From contig CAVPTA010000007.1 in the NCBI GenBank assembly GCA_963708645.1, forward strand, positions 310,001-374,000: DNA of 64,000 nucleotides, given 5' to 3'. The position numbers and the translations under genes were made by a program. Below are positions 1 through 8,191 of this stretch, piece after piece. This DNA is from RYN-133 sp963708645. GTDB lineage: Bacteria > Actinomycetota > Actinomycetes > Mycobacteriales > Jatrophihabitantaceae. The notes beneath the pieces are model-generated. The model had not been told where the DNA came from. It saw only the letters and a program-made list of their open reading frames with translations, and did not search any database. The number at the start of each line of letters is the position of its first letter. The stretch's first letter is position 1.

Positions 1-1
1 G

Positions 2-61
2 ATCCAGCAGTTGATCGTCGCGCGGCGGCTGCTGAACAAGAGTTCTGCGGAGCTGAAATAA
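2..61 (+). CDS. C-terminal end of an unidentified protein (partial)
   Basis: The window opens inside a reading frame of 19 codons followed by TAA at 59-61. The tail is basic and helical-looking (it contains VARRLLNKSSAELK). Too little remains to name a family. It ends 180 bases before the next gene on the same strand. Confidence 0.4.
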   Translation: MQQLIVARRLLNKSSAELK

Positions 62-241
62 CGCAAAAGGGTCACTCATGAAATCGTGACTCGGCTCATG
101 GTGAATACACACCGCGGACGGGCATAACGGAGCTACCCGCCAAGGTTTAGCGCTAACGATGTCGACCGATAGAAGTCGACGGAGCACATCGCAAGACCTT
201 GTCCGAACAGACCGTCCCCCGCGAAGGAAAGTGCACCCGCC
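62..241. other. Intergenic region upstream of the Gre-like gene
   Basis: No gene is seen here. It holds a 10-base perfect palindrome TTAGCGCTAA at 147-156 and two copies of GTCGAC at 160-165 and 175-180. An AAGGAAAG ribosome binding site lies about 11 bases before the ATG at 242. I cannot place a promoter with confidence. Confidence 0.4.
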
Positions 242-691
242 ATGACCACCACTGTTGTCACGCCATCACGTTCCGCCGCCCTGGCTGCGCGTCTGGAGAA
301 TCTGCTTGCCGAGCGCGTCGAGGTGATGGGCGAGCTCGTCGTCGGTAACAGCGGCGACACCGCCGACCGCGCCACCAACGTCGATGCCAACGCACGCCTG
401 ACCTTGCTCGAACAGCGCATCGCCGCCGTCGAGTCAGAACTCGCGAGCGCCGGTCGCGCGAAGCCGCAGACCGGCGGCGTTGCGTCCGGCGACGTCGTCA
501 CCGTCGACCTCGGCGACGGCCCGGAGACGTTCCTGTTCGGCTCGGTCGAGCAGAGCGGCGCCGGCCTCGACGTGATCACCGAAGCCAGCCCGCTCGGCCA
601 GGCGATCAACGGCGCAGCAGTCGGCGCCACGGTCACCTATCGCACCCGCGTCGGCCGCCAACTGTCAGCGACCGTCCTCGCGGTCAGCTGA
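242..691 (+). CDS. GreA/GreB-family transcription elongation factor-like protein
   Basis: 149 residues. The N-terminal half (about 8-75) is a predicted helical coiled coil with a loop rich in Asp and Asn (GDTADRATNVDANA) where Gre factors carry their acidic tip. The C-terminal half (about 85-147) matches the FKBP-like Gre domain, with the family signature ITEASPLGQAINGAAVG followed by a beta strand. Gre factors enter the RNA polymerase secondary channel and stimulate cleavage of backtracked RNA; that this protein does so is inferred from the fold only. It is slightly shorter than canonical GreA (about 158-165 residues), so it may be a Gre-like paralogue. The ATG is preceded by a good AAGGAAAG site. 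Confidence 0.75.
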   Translation: MTTTVVTPSRSAALAARLENLLAERVEVMGELVVGNSGDTADRATNVDANARLTLLEQRIAAVESELASAGRAKPQTGGVASGDVVTVDLGDGPETFLFGSVEQSGAGLDVITEASPLGQAINGAAVGATVTYRTRVGRQLSATVLAVS

Positions 692-729
692 ACCGATTCG
701 TCCGCGCCGGGCGATAGCTTGGCGCGGAC

Positions 730-1546
730 ATGAAGCGTCCTCTCGCCCCCGGCAGCCGACTGTCGTCGACCGGCGTCTACACACGCGCCGGCACGCTCGT
801 GATCGATCTGCGCGAAGTGGCTTGGGTCGACCCGGTGCACCTCGTATCGGTCGCGGCGGTCGCCGAAGCGGCGCGACGCGACGGACTGAAGTTCCGGTTG
901 CAGGCACCGTCGGCGCCGCAACGCGCGCGCTATGCGGCGCGCATGCGACTCGGCGACGTTGTCGAATCGCTGGGCGGCGAGCACGATCTGCCAACGGTCG
1001 ACGACGACGGCGGTGCCGAGAATCTCGTCGAGGTCGCAGTGCTGCGTGCCCCGTCCGACGTGTGGCGACTGGCCGAACTGGTGCACGAACGGGTCCGCGA
1101 TCTCGACAGCGCGCTGGCGCACGCGCTGCACCAGGGCGTGTCCGAGATCGGCGAGAACGTCTGCATGCATGCACGCAGCGTCGGCTACGTTGCGGCCCAG
1201 ACGATCCCGAGGCGCGGCGAGCTGCGCTTCGCCGTGGCTGACCCCGGAGTCGGGTTGCGGACGACGCTCGCCGACCGCGGCGCCGATTCCGACCGTGCTG
1301 CGATCGAGCTCGCACTCGCCGGAGTGAGCCGCACCGACCACGGCGGCACCGGCGTGCGTGCAGACCGTCAGCGCCGTCACGACCCTGAACGGGTACTTCT
1401 ATCTGGCCAGCGGCGGCGCAGCCACCATGGTCACCGGCCGCCGCAGCACGCACAGTTCGGGCGCGGCATTCGCAGGGACGATCGTGGAAGGACGCGTGCC
1501 CACGAGGCGTGCAGATGGCGCGAGGAAAGGCACAATGGAGTCATGA
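730..1546 (+). CDS. STAS/HATPase-type anti-sigma or kinase-like protein, frameshifted
   Basis: The first part (about 1-95) resembles a STAS domain (VIDLREVAWVDPVHLVS). The second is a GHKL ATPase of the anti-sigma/serine kinase type: N-box GVSEIGENVCMHA near 140-150, G1 box VADPGVGLR near 172. The G2 box breaks at about 1351-1360: GGTGV is followed, in another frame, by VQTVSAVTTLNGYFYLASGG, the expected continuation. Restoring two bases would give GGTGVGVQTV and a protein of about 272 residues ending at 1546. Without repair the protein ends in unrelated Arg-rich sequence. The neighbouring STAS-like gene starts 10 bases after the repaired stop, so the two probably form a regulatory module. 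Sequencing error or recent inactivation are both possible. Confidence 0.65.
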
Positions 1547-1556
1547 AGGGCGACTC

Positions 1557-1865
1557 ATGACCGGCCGAGCCGATCTCTACCTGCCGTTGTTCGTTGCAGG
1601 TCGTGATTTCGCCGACCATGTCGCCGACCAGCTCGGCGACAGGCCTGACGAGCGGGTCGTCGTCGACGCGACCGGACTGCAGAGCGGCACGTCGTCGTTT
1701 GCAGCGCAGTTGGTGCAGCGAGTGCTCGTCGACGGCAGGTCGAGCGAACTCACCGTGGTCGGCGCCCCGGACGAATTTGCGCGCTATCTGCGCGACGCCG
1801 CGCAACGCGACGGCGTCGTCGACAAGCTCACGACGAGTCAGGATTTCCCTCAGCCGACCAGTTGA
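1557..1865 (+). CDS. STAS-like (DUF4325-type) domain protein
   Basis: 102 residues from ATG 1557. The pattern of a hydrophobic strand (VVVDATGL), a Ser/Thr-rich stretch (QSGTSSFAAQLVQRVL) and a second strand (LTVVGAP) followed by a helix matches small STAS-like domains of the DUF4325 type. These are commonly found next to HATPase proteins, as here. The partner is presumably the frameshifted STAS/HATPase gene just upstream. Function is inferred: a regulatory switch binding the ATPase. Its 3' end overlaps the convergent membrane-protein gene by 38 bases. An upstream in-frame start at 1509 is possible but adds low-complexity sequence. Confidence 0.5.
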   Translation: MTGRADLYLPLFVAGRDFADHVADQLGDRPDERVVVDATGLQSGTSSFAAQLVQRVLVDGRSSELTVVGAPDEFARYLRDAAQRDGVVDKLTTSQDFPQPTS

Positions 1866-2331
1866 GTGCAGCCCGTTCCGCGGCGGCGAACGCGCTGTTC
1901 ATCGCGTCCCACCCAGCCAGTTCCTCCGCGTCGGTGACCTCCTCACCGCTGATCGAGTGGAACCGCGCGCGGTCACGCCACGCGCGCACGGCAACCACGA
2001 GTCCTTCGTCGTCGACCCGACCGAGCCGCACATCGAGGGCAGCCAGCGCATCCCGCAAGCCGCGTTGAGCAGCTGCGAAGGCCGGCTCGAACTCGGTGAC
2101 GGTCGCCGCCCGGGCAGCAGCACTGAAGTCGTCGAATCGAGCACGCACTGTCAGGGCGGCCTCCTGCGCCTCGCGCACTGCTGCCACGCGTAATTCGCCG
2201 GCACGCTGCGCGCGCTCGCTCTGCCACCGGGTGCGCTCGCGTCGCCACGTAACGAACTGGGTGCCCCCGGCAACCAGGATGGCGGTTGCCGCGGCGATCA
2301 CCGCTGTCTCGAGAGTGCTGACAGTCGTCAT
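1828..2331 (-). CDS. Hypothetical single-pass membrane protein
   Basis: 167 residues. One N-terminal transmembrane helix (about 8-28, ETAVIAAATAILVAGGTQFV) is followed by WRRER, giving an N-out/C-in topology by the positive-inside rule. The rest is a long Ala/Arg/Glu-rich helical region (about 30-150), probably a coiled coil. I do not recognise a family. It converges with the STAS-like gene (38-base overlap), and its start lies 41 bases from the divergent acyl-CoA synthetase start. Confidence 0.55.
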   Translation of the reverse strand: MTTVSTLETAVIAAATAILVAGGTQFVTWRRERTRWQSERAQRAGELRVAAVREAQEAALTVRARFDDFSAAARAATVTEFEPAFAAAQRGLRDALAALDVRLGRVDDEGLVVAVRAWRDRARFHSISGEEVTDAEELAGWDAMNSAFAAAERAALNWSAEGNPDSS

Positions 2332-2372
2332 TTGATCGAGATTGTGCCAGCGACGCGCGTAGGTTGGCCCGC

Positions 2373-3872
2373 ATGTTCACCGAAGCGCAGGGCGCGTCGC
2401 TGGGAGCTCTCGCCGAGGCCGCCGAGGCGCGCTTCGGCGACACCAGCACGTTGCTGTTCGAGGGTACGACGCTGACCTCGTCCCAGATCGGCGCGTTGGC
2501 ACGTCGCTTCGCGGCCGGGCTCACGTCGCTCGGCGTGGGGACGGGCGATCGCGTCGCGGTGTGCATGGCCAACTGTGTCGAGGTGCTGGCGTGCTATCAC
2601 GCGACCTGGCGCATCGGTGCCGCCGTCACGCCGCTGCTGTTTCTGCTCAGCATCGAGGAACTGCGCTTCGCGCTGTCCGACTCGGACGCGCGCGTCATCG
2701 TCACCACCCCCGAATTCGCGCCGAAGGTGCGGGCAGCGGCTGCGGGGCTCGACGTGCGAGTCGTCGTCGCCGGCGCCGAGCTCGAGGGCACGCTCTCGTT
2801 CGCCGAGCTCTCGTCCGGCGCCGAAGCTGCGTTGGCTGTCGTCGACCCGACCGAGATGGCCGCGCTGCTCTACACCGGTGGGACGACCGGGCGCTCGAAG
2901 GGCGTGGTGCTCAGTCACGATGCGCTCTCGTACGCCGCGTGGGCCGGGGTGAAGTCGGGCGAGGACGACTTGTTCACCGTGGGTCTGCTGCCACTGCCGT
3001 TGGCGCACGCGTTCGGCCTGCTCGTGTCGACGCTCGCCATGCACGCGGTGCGTCCGTCGCACACGGTGCTGATGCGCTGGTTCGATCCGGTCGGCTGGTT
3101 GCAACTGGCGCAAGATCAGCACGTCCAGCAGGGTGCGCTGGTACCGACGATGCTGCGCCTGCTCGCGACCCAACCGCTCGAGGACTACGACCTGTCATCG
3201 CTGCGCAAGCTCACCAGTGGCAGCGCTCCGCTCGCCGCCGAGATCGCCGAACAATGGACGCGGCGCGTGCCCACGGTCGAGGTCGTCGAGGGCTACGGCT
3301 GCTCCGAGACGGCAGCGCTCGCAACGACGACGCGCACCGGCACAGCACGGTTCGGCAGCGTCGGGCGCGCGGCGCCCGGCGTCGAGGTGCGCATCGACGA
3401 CGCCGACGACGCGGGAAACGGCGAGATCTGCATCAAGACACCGTCGATCATGACCGGCTACTGGCACGATCCCGAAACGACAGCGATCGCGATACGCGAC
3501 GGCTGGTTCCACACCGGCGACGTCGGACACCTCGACGCCGACGGCTATCTGTTCATCGTCGACCGGCTCAAGGACATCGTCATCCGCAACGGCTTCAACG
3601 TGTATCCGCGCGATGTCGAAGAGGCGCTGATGCGACACCCGGATGTCGCCGTATGCGCCGTGGTGGGCCGTCCCGATCCGGACAGTGGCGAAGAGGTCGT
3701 GGCGTTCGTCCAGCTGGTGCCGGGATCAACGGTCACCTCCGGGCAACTCGTCGAGTACGCGCGCGAGCACCTGTCCGCAGTGAAGTACCCGCGCGAGGTG
3801 CACCTGATCGAAGCCCTGCCGCTGACGAGCATCGGCAAGCTCGACCGCAAGGCGCTTCGCACCCAGCTATAG
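2373..3872 (+). CDS. Acyl-CoA synthetase (AMP-forming), long-chain fatty acid-CoA ligase type
   Basis: 499 residues, normal for the ANL (adenylate-forming) family. It activates a carboxylic acid with ATP to an acyl-adenylate and then forms the CoA thioester. Visible motifs are the P-loop-like A3 motif YTGGTTGRSKGVVLSH (near 166-181), the A5 motif GYGCSETAA (near 305), the A7/A8 region GWFHTGDVGHLDADGYLFIV then DRLKDIVIRNGFNVYPRDVEE (near 375-415), and the catalytic lysine in TSIGKLDRKALR (near 488). No membrane segment is seen, so it is cytoplasmic. Substrate chain length cannot be read from sequence. The ATG at 2373 is preferred over a TTG nine bases upstream. The 3' end overlaps the convergent kinase by 6 bases. 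Confidence 0.88.
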   Translation: MFTEAQGASLGALAEAAEARFGDTSTLLFEGTTLTSSQIGALARRFAAGLTSLGVGTGDRVAVCMANCVEVLACYHATWRIGAAVTPLLFLLSIEELRFALSDSDARVIVTTPEFAPKVRAAAAGLDVRVVVAGAELEGTLSFAELSSGAEAALAVVDPTEMAALLYTGGTTGRSKGVVLSHDALSYAAWAGVKSGEDDLFTVGLLPLPLAHAFGLLVSTLAMHAVRPSHTVLMRWFDPVGWLQLAQDQHVQQGALVPTMLRLLATQPLEDYDLSSLRKLTSGSAPLAAEIAEQWTRRVPTVEVVEGYGCSETAALATTTRTGTARFGSVGRAAPGVEVRIDDADDAGNGEICIKTPSIMTGYWHDPETTAIAIRDGWFHTGDVGHLDADGYLFIVDRLKDIVIRNGFNVYPRDVEEALMRHPDVAVCAVVGRPDPDSGEEVVAFVQLVPGSTVTSGQLVEYAREHLSAVKYPREVHLIEALPLTSIGKLDRKALRTQL

Positions 3873-4793
3873 GTACGCGTCGAGTTCGGCGGTGGTCGGC
3901 GGTTCGGCGCCGCGCCGCTCACACGTCAGAGCGGACACCGCGACCGCACGCTCGAGCGCGGCACCGATGACGTCGCGTCCGGCTGCGGCGAGCGCGTCCG
4001 GTGACGTGATGTCGCGATCGGCCAGTGCCGCGAGCAGTCCGCCTGCGAACGAATCGCCCGCGCCGACAGTGTCGGCCACGACGACGTCGCGTCCGGCGCA
4101 ACGAGCGAGCTGGCCGTCCGGACCGAACGCGACAGCCCCGTCGCGTCCCAACGTCACCACCGCGAGCGGGACGCGCCACTGCGCGGCGATGTCCGCGAGC
4201 GAGGCATCGGGATAGAGATAGGCGAGATCTTCTTCGCTGGCTTTGACCAGGTGTGCTGCCGCGACGCAGCGCTCGATACTCGCGCGTGCGGCGTCCACAT
4301 CGGCGATCAGGGCCGGCCGCACGTTGGGGTCGTAGCTGACCAGCGTCGTCGCGCTGTCGAACGCGCGGCGTTGCATCGCCTGCAGCACCGATCCGGACGG
4401 CGGCCGCCAACTCGCCAACGACCCGAGGTGTAACACCCCCCCGGTAGGGACGAGATCGACGAGCGAATCGTCCCATGCGAGTCCGGCGGTGCTGTCGAGA
4501 TAGAAGTCGTAGGTCGCGCCGCCGTCCGGATCGAGGCTCGCGACAGCAAGACTCGTCGGCTCGGCGACGATCTGCCACCGGTCGAACGCGACGCCGCTGG
4601 CGCGGGCCTTGTCCTCGAGCATGCGCCCGAAGGCGTCCTGCCCGCTGCGTGCGACGAGTGAGACCTGCCGGCCCAGCCGGGCGAGTGTGATCGCGACGTT
4701 GTACGGGCTGCCGCCGGCATGGGCGCTGAACGCGGTCGCGTCGTCGCGCGACTGGACGAGATCGACCAGCGCCTCGCCGACGACGGTGAACAT
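3867..4793 (-). CDS. PfkB-family carbohydrate kinase (fructokinase-like)
   Basis: 308 residues from ATG 4793. Members phosphorylate sugars such as fructose or ribose with ATP in the cytoplasm. Both family signatures are present: the N-terminal AGGSPYNVAITLARLG (near 30-45) and the C-terminal DTVGAGDSFAGGLLAAL with the catalytic Asp of GAGD (near 245-260). The start MFTVVGEALVDL is typical of fructokinases. Longer in-frame starts exist upstream but would run into the divergent pirin gene. The 28-base gap to pirin leaves no room for separate long leaders, so leaderless or overlapping promoters are likely. Confidence 0.85.
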   Translation of the reverse strand: MFTVVGEALVDLVQSRDDATAFSAHAGGSPYNVAITLARLGRQVSLVARSGQDAFGRMLEDKARASGVAFDRWQIVAEPTSLAVASLDPDGGATYDFYLDSTAGLAWDDSLVDLVPTGGVLHLGSLASWRPPSGSVLQAMQRRAFDSATTLVSYDPNVRPALIADVDAARASIERCVAAAHLVKASEEDLAYLYPDASLADIAAQWRVPLAVVTLGRDGAVAFGPDGQLARCAGRDVVVADTVGAGDSFAGGLLAALADRDITSPDALAAAGRDVIGAALERAVAVSALTCERRGAEPPTTAELDAYL

Positions 4794-4821
4794 TCGCACC
4801 TCCGGCACTACCGTCGAGTGC

Positions 4822-5778
4822 GTGAGCAACCTCGATCGGACGCCCAGTCTGACGCACAGCGGAACGACCGGCGTTGCGGCCCGGCCGGTGCTCGAACGGT
4901 TCGAGGCCCGCGAGGTCGCGCTCGGCGAGAGCACGAAGGTGCGGCGGCTGCTGCCGAATCTCGGTCGCCGTCTCGTCGGGCCGTGGTGCTTCGTCGACCA
5001 CTACGGCCCGGACGACGTCGCAGCCGGACCGGGGATGCAGGTGCCGCCGCATCCGCACATCGGACTGCAGACGGTCAGCTGGTTGCGCGCCGGCGAGGTG
5101 CGCCATCGCGACAGCCTCGGCAACGACGTGGTCATCAAACCGGGCGAGCTGGGGTTGATGACCTCCGGTGCGGGCATCGTCCATGCGGAGTACTCGCCGG
5201 TGCCACATCCGGATCTGCTGCACGGTGCGCAATTGTGGGTGGCGCTGCCGGCGGTGGCAGCGTCAATCGCGCCGGGGTGGGAACATCACACCGACTTGCC
5301 CACGCTGTCGAACAGCGCGGTCGAGATCACGGTGTTCCTCGGCGAGTTGTCAGACGTTCGCTCGCCCGGCACGACGTTCGGTGATCTCGTCGGTGCGTCG
5401 GTCGCCCTCGTCCCCGGCGGAGACGACGTGATCGCCACCGAGCCTGACTTCGAGTACGCCGCGCTGGTGTTGTCGGGATCGGTGACGATCGAGGGAGCGC
5501 CGCTCACGGTGGGGACGATGCTCTATCTCGGCTGCGGACACTCGTCTCTGCAATTCGCCTCGGACGGCGGCGCCGAGTTCCTGCTGCTCGGCGGCGTGCC
5601 GTTCGGCGAAGAAATCGTGATGTGGTGGAACTTCGTCGCGCGCAGCGACGAGGAGATCGTTGCTGCGCGCGATCGATGGGGCGACGCCGGTTTCGGCGAG
5701 GTGCCCGGCGCGGGTGACCCGCTCAAAGCGCCGCCGCTGCCGCCGGGCCGACTCAAGCCCGGCGGCGCGACCCGCTGA
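4822..5778 (+). CDS. Pirin-family cupin protein
   Basis: 318 residues from GTG 4822. Pirins are bicupin proteins; bacterial members include quercetin 2,3-dioxygenases and regulators. The N-terminal cupin carries the metal-binding cluster: FVDHYGPD, then PPHPHIGLQTVSWLRAGEVRHRDSLG (His ligands near 77-80 and about 100), and a Glu/His pair in GAGIVHAEYS (near 120). The C-terminal cupin (about 190-290) has FLLLGGVPFGEEIVMWWNFV, typical of the family. Actual substrate is unknown. The start was chosen as the first GTG/ATG clear of the divergent kinase. Confidence 0.85.
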   Translation: MSNLDRTPSLTHSGTTGVAARPVLERFEAREVALGESTKVRRLLPNLGRRLVGPWCFVDHYGPDDVAAGPGMQVPPHPHIGLQTVSWLRAGEVRHRDSLGNDVVIKPGELGLMTSGAGIVHAEYSPVPHPDLLHGAQLWVALPAVAASIAPGWEHHTDLPTLSNSAVEITVFLGELSDVRSPGTTFGDLVGASVALVPGGDDVIATEPDFEYAALVLSGSVTIEGAPLTVGTMLYLGCGHSSLQFASDGGAEFLLLGGVPFGEEIVMWWNFVARSDEEIVAARDRWGDAGFGEVPGAGDPLKAPPLPPGRLKPGGATR

Positions 5779-5784
5779 CCACAC

Positions 5785-5826
5785 TTTTGGCGGCCGAGCC
5801 CGATATCCCGGGTCGTGCCGCCAAAA
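5785..5826. terminator. Bidirectional terminator-like hairpin between pirin and lon
   Basis: Perfect 10-base stem TTTTGGCGGC (5785-5794) and GCCGCCAAAA (5817-5826) with a GC-rich inner part. It lies between two convergent genes, 6 bases after the pirin stop and 4 bases after the lon stop. The A/T ends act as a U-tract in either direction. Confidence 0.8.
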
Positions 5827-5830
5827 TCGG

Positions 5831-8164
5831 TCAGGCGGCGGCAGATTCGGCAGCCGCGACGGCCTCGAGCGCGTACTCGAGGATCTCTTCGACCGCAGCG
5901 ACCGGCCGCACGTCGAGCGCCTCGAGCACCTCGGCCGGGACGTCGTCCAGGTCAGGCTCGTTGCGCTTGGGCACGAACACGGTCTTCAGTCCGGCGCGCT
6001 GGGCGGCGAGCAGCTTCTGCTTCACGCCGCCGATCGGCAGGACGCGTCCGTTGAGCGTCACCTCGCCGGTCATGCCGACATCGGCCCGCACCGGACGTCC
6101 CGAAGCAAGGGACGCGAGCGCGGTGACCATGGTGACGCCGGCCGACGGTCCGTCCTTCGGCACTGCGCCGGCGGGGACGTGCAGGTGCACGACCTTGTCG
6201 AGGGCCGGCGCGAGGTCGGGGCGGTGTGCACGCAGGTAGCTCAGCGCGATCTGCGCCGACTCCTTCATGACGTCGCCGAGCTGTCCGGTCAGCGTCAGTC
6301 GGGCGTCGCCGTCGGTGTGCGCCCGAGGATCCGATGCAGCCTCGATGAAGAGCACGTCGCCGCCAGTCCCGGTCACCGCCAAGCCAGTGGCCACGCCGGG
6401 AACGACTGTGCGCTCGGCAGATTCCGGAGTGAAGCGCGGCCGACCGAGATAGTCCTTCAAGTCGTCGACGACGATCGGACCTTGCTCGCCGGCCAGCTTC
6501 GTAGCGACCTTGCGCAGGATGCGGGCGAGGGCGCGTTCCAGTTGGCGTACGCCGGCCTCGCGGGTGTACTCCGCAGCTATCTGGCGCAGGGCGTTGTCGG
6601 TGATGGTCACCTCGTCGGCGTCGAGCGCGGCACGTGAGAGCTGTCGCGGCAGCAGGTGGGTGCGCGCGATGACGACCTTGTCGTCCTCGGTGTAGCCGTC
6701 GAGGGTGACGACCTCCATACGGTCGAGCAGAGCTGCCGGAATGGTGTCGGCGACGTTGGCCGTCGCGAGGAACACCACGTCGGACAGGTCGAGTTCGACC
6801 TCGAGGTAGTGGTCGCGGAAGGTGTGGTTCTGCGCCGGGTCGAGCACCTCGAGCAGGGCGGCCGCAGGGTCACCGCGGTAGTCGCTGCCGACCTTGTCGA
6901 CCTCGTCCAGCAGCACGACCGGGTTCATCGAACCGGCCTCGCTGATCGCGCGGACGATGCGTCCGGGCAGCGCACCGACGTAGGTGCGACGGTGCCCGCG
7001 GATCTCGGCCTCGTCACGCACACCACCGAGGGCCACGCGGACGAACTTGCGGCCGAGCGCACGTGCGACCGACTCGCCGAGCGAGGTCTTGCCGACGCCG
7101 GGCGGGCCGACGAGCGCGAGCACTGCGCCCGAACCTCGTCCGCCGACGACCTCGAGCCCGCGCGACGCACGACGTGAACGCACCGCGAGGTACTCGGTGA
7201 TGCGGTCCTTGACGTCGTCGAGGCCGTGGTGGTCGGCGTCGAGGACGGCGCGAGCCGCAGCCACGTCGTCGTTGTCGTCGGTCGTGGTGTTCCACGGCAG
7301 TTCGAGGACGGTGTCGAGCCAGGTGCGGATCCAGCCGGCCTCGGGGCTCTGGTCGGATGCGCGCTCGAGCTTGCCGACCTCGCGCATCGCGGCCTCGTGC
7401 ACCTTGGTGGGCAGGGCCGCGTTCTCGACGCGGGTGCGGTAGTCGTCAGCGCCCTCAGGCTCGTCCTCGCCGAGTTCCTTGCGGATGGCGGCGAGCTGCT
7501 GGCGCAACAGGAATTCGCGCTGGGCCTTGTCCATGCCCTCACGCACGTCGTCGCGGATCTTCTCGCTGACTTCCTGCTCGGCCATGTGCTCGCGGGCCCA
7601 CTCGGTCGCCTTGGTCAGCCGCTCGGCGACCTCGGGTGTCTCGAGCAGCTCACGCTTCTGTTCCAGGTTCAGGTAGGACGCGTAGCCGGCGAGATCGGCG
7701 ATCTCGGAGGGGTCGTCGACGCGTTGGACGGAGTCGATGACCTGCCAGGCGTTGCGTCGCTGCAGGATCGCGATGACCACGCGCTTGAACTCGGCGGCCA
7801 ACTCACGGTCGTGCTCGGTGGGGGCGGGGTCGTCGACCGGTGCGGCCTCGACCCAGAGCGCGGCACCGGGGCCGCTGACCCCGGAGCCGATCTTGGCGCG
7901 GGCGATTGCGCGCAGCACTGCCGCCGGCGCGCCGCCGGGCAGTCGGCCGATCTGCTCGATCTCGGCGATGGCTCCGTACACGGGGTAGCGGTCCGACAGG
8001 CGCGGGGCGAGCAGTACCTGGCCTTCGGCACCGCCGCTCTGGGCTGCATCGATGACCGCTTGAGCGGCGTCGTCCAATTCGACCGGCACGACCATGCCGG
8101 GAAGTACCACGACGTCGGGAAGCGACAGCATCGGCAGGTGCAGCGAGAAGCTTTCTTGAGTCAT
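5831..8164 (-). CDS. lon: ATP-dependent protease Lon (endopeptidase La)
   Basis: 777 residues, the usual length of LonA. It unfolds and degrades misfolded and regulatory proteins in the cytoplasm as a hexamer. Order of parts: N-terminal substrate-binding domain (about 8-200) and helical linker, AAA+ module with Walker A GPPGVGKTS (near 351-359) and Walker B VVLLDEVDK (near 415), then the C-terminal protease domain with catalytic Ser in PKDGPSAGVTM (near 670) and catalytic Lys in LPIGGVKQK (near 711). The Ser-Lys dyad is intact. The ATG is 27 bases from the divergent GNAT gene. No HAIR/HspR-type repeat is obvious in that short gap. Confidence 0.96.
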   Translation of the reverse strand: MTQESFSLHLPMLSLPDVVVLPGMVVPVELDDAAQAVIDAAQSGGAEGQVLLAPRLSDRYPVYGAIAEIEQIGRLPGGAPAAVLRAIARAKIGSGVSGPGAALWVEAAPVDDPAPTEHDRELAAEFKRVVIAILQRRNAWQVIDSVQRVDDPSEIADLAGYASYLNLEQKRELLETPEVAERLTKATEWAREHMAEQEVSEKIRDDVREGMDKAQREFLLRQQLAAIRKELGEDEPEGADDYRTRVENAALPTKVHEAAMREVGKLERASDQSPEAGWIRTWLDTVLELPWNTTTDDNDDVAAARAVLDADHHGLDDVKDRITEYLAVRSRRASRGLEVVGGRGSGAVLALVGPPGVGKTSLGESVARALGRKFVRVALGGVRDEAEIRGHRRTYVGALPGRIVRAISEAGSMNPVVLLDEVDKVGSDYRGDPAAALLEVLDPAQNHTFRDHYLEVELDLSDVVFLATANVADTIPAALLDRMEVVTLDGYTEDDKVVIARTHLLPRQLSRAALDADEVTITDNALRQIAAEYTREAGVRQLERALARILRKVATKLAGEQGPIVVDDLKDYLGRPRFTPESAERTVVPGVATGLAVTGTGGDVLFIEAASDPRAHTDGDARLTLTGQLGDVMKESAQIALSYLRAHRPDLAPALDKVVHLHVPAGAVPKDGPSAGVTMVTALASLASGRPVRADVGMTGEVTLNGRVLPIGGVKQKLLAAQRAGLKTVFVPKRNEPDLDDVPAEVLEALDVRPVAAVEEILEYALEAVAAAESAAA

Positions 8165-8191
8165 ACCGGCTCAAGTCCGTCGGGCGGGCGG

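Noticed and set aside
160..180. Paired GTCGAC sites upstream of the Gre-like gene as an operator
   Set aside because: A six-base palindrome is frequent by chance in such GC-rich DNA, and the pair gives no longer symmetry.
2561..3970. A 469-codon frame overlapping the acyl-CoA synthetase on the same strand
   Set aside because: It is the +1 shadow; almost half Arg and Ala, while the real frame has all ANL motifs.
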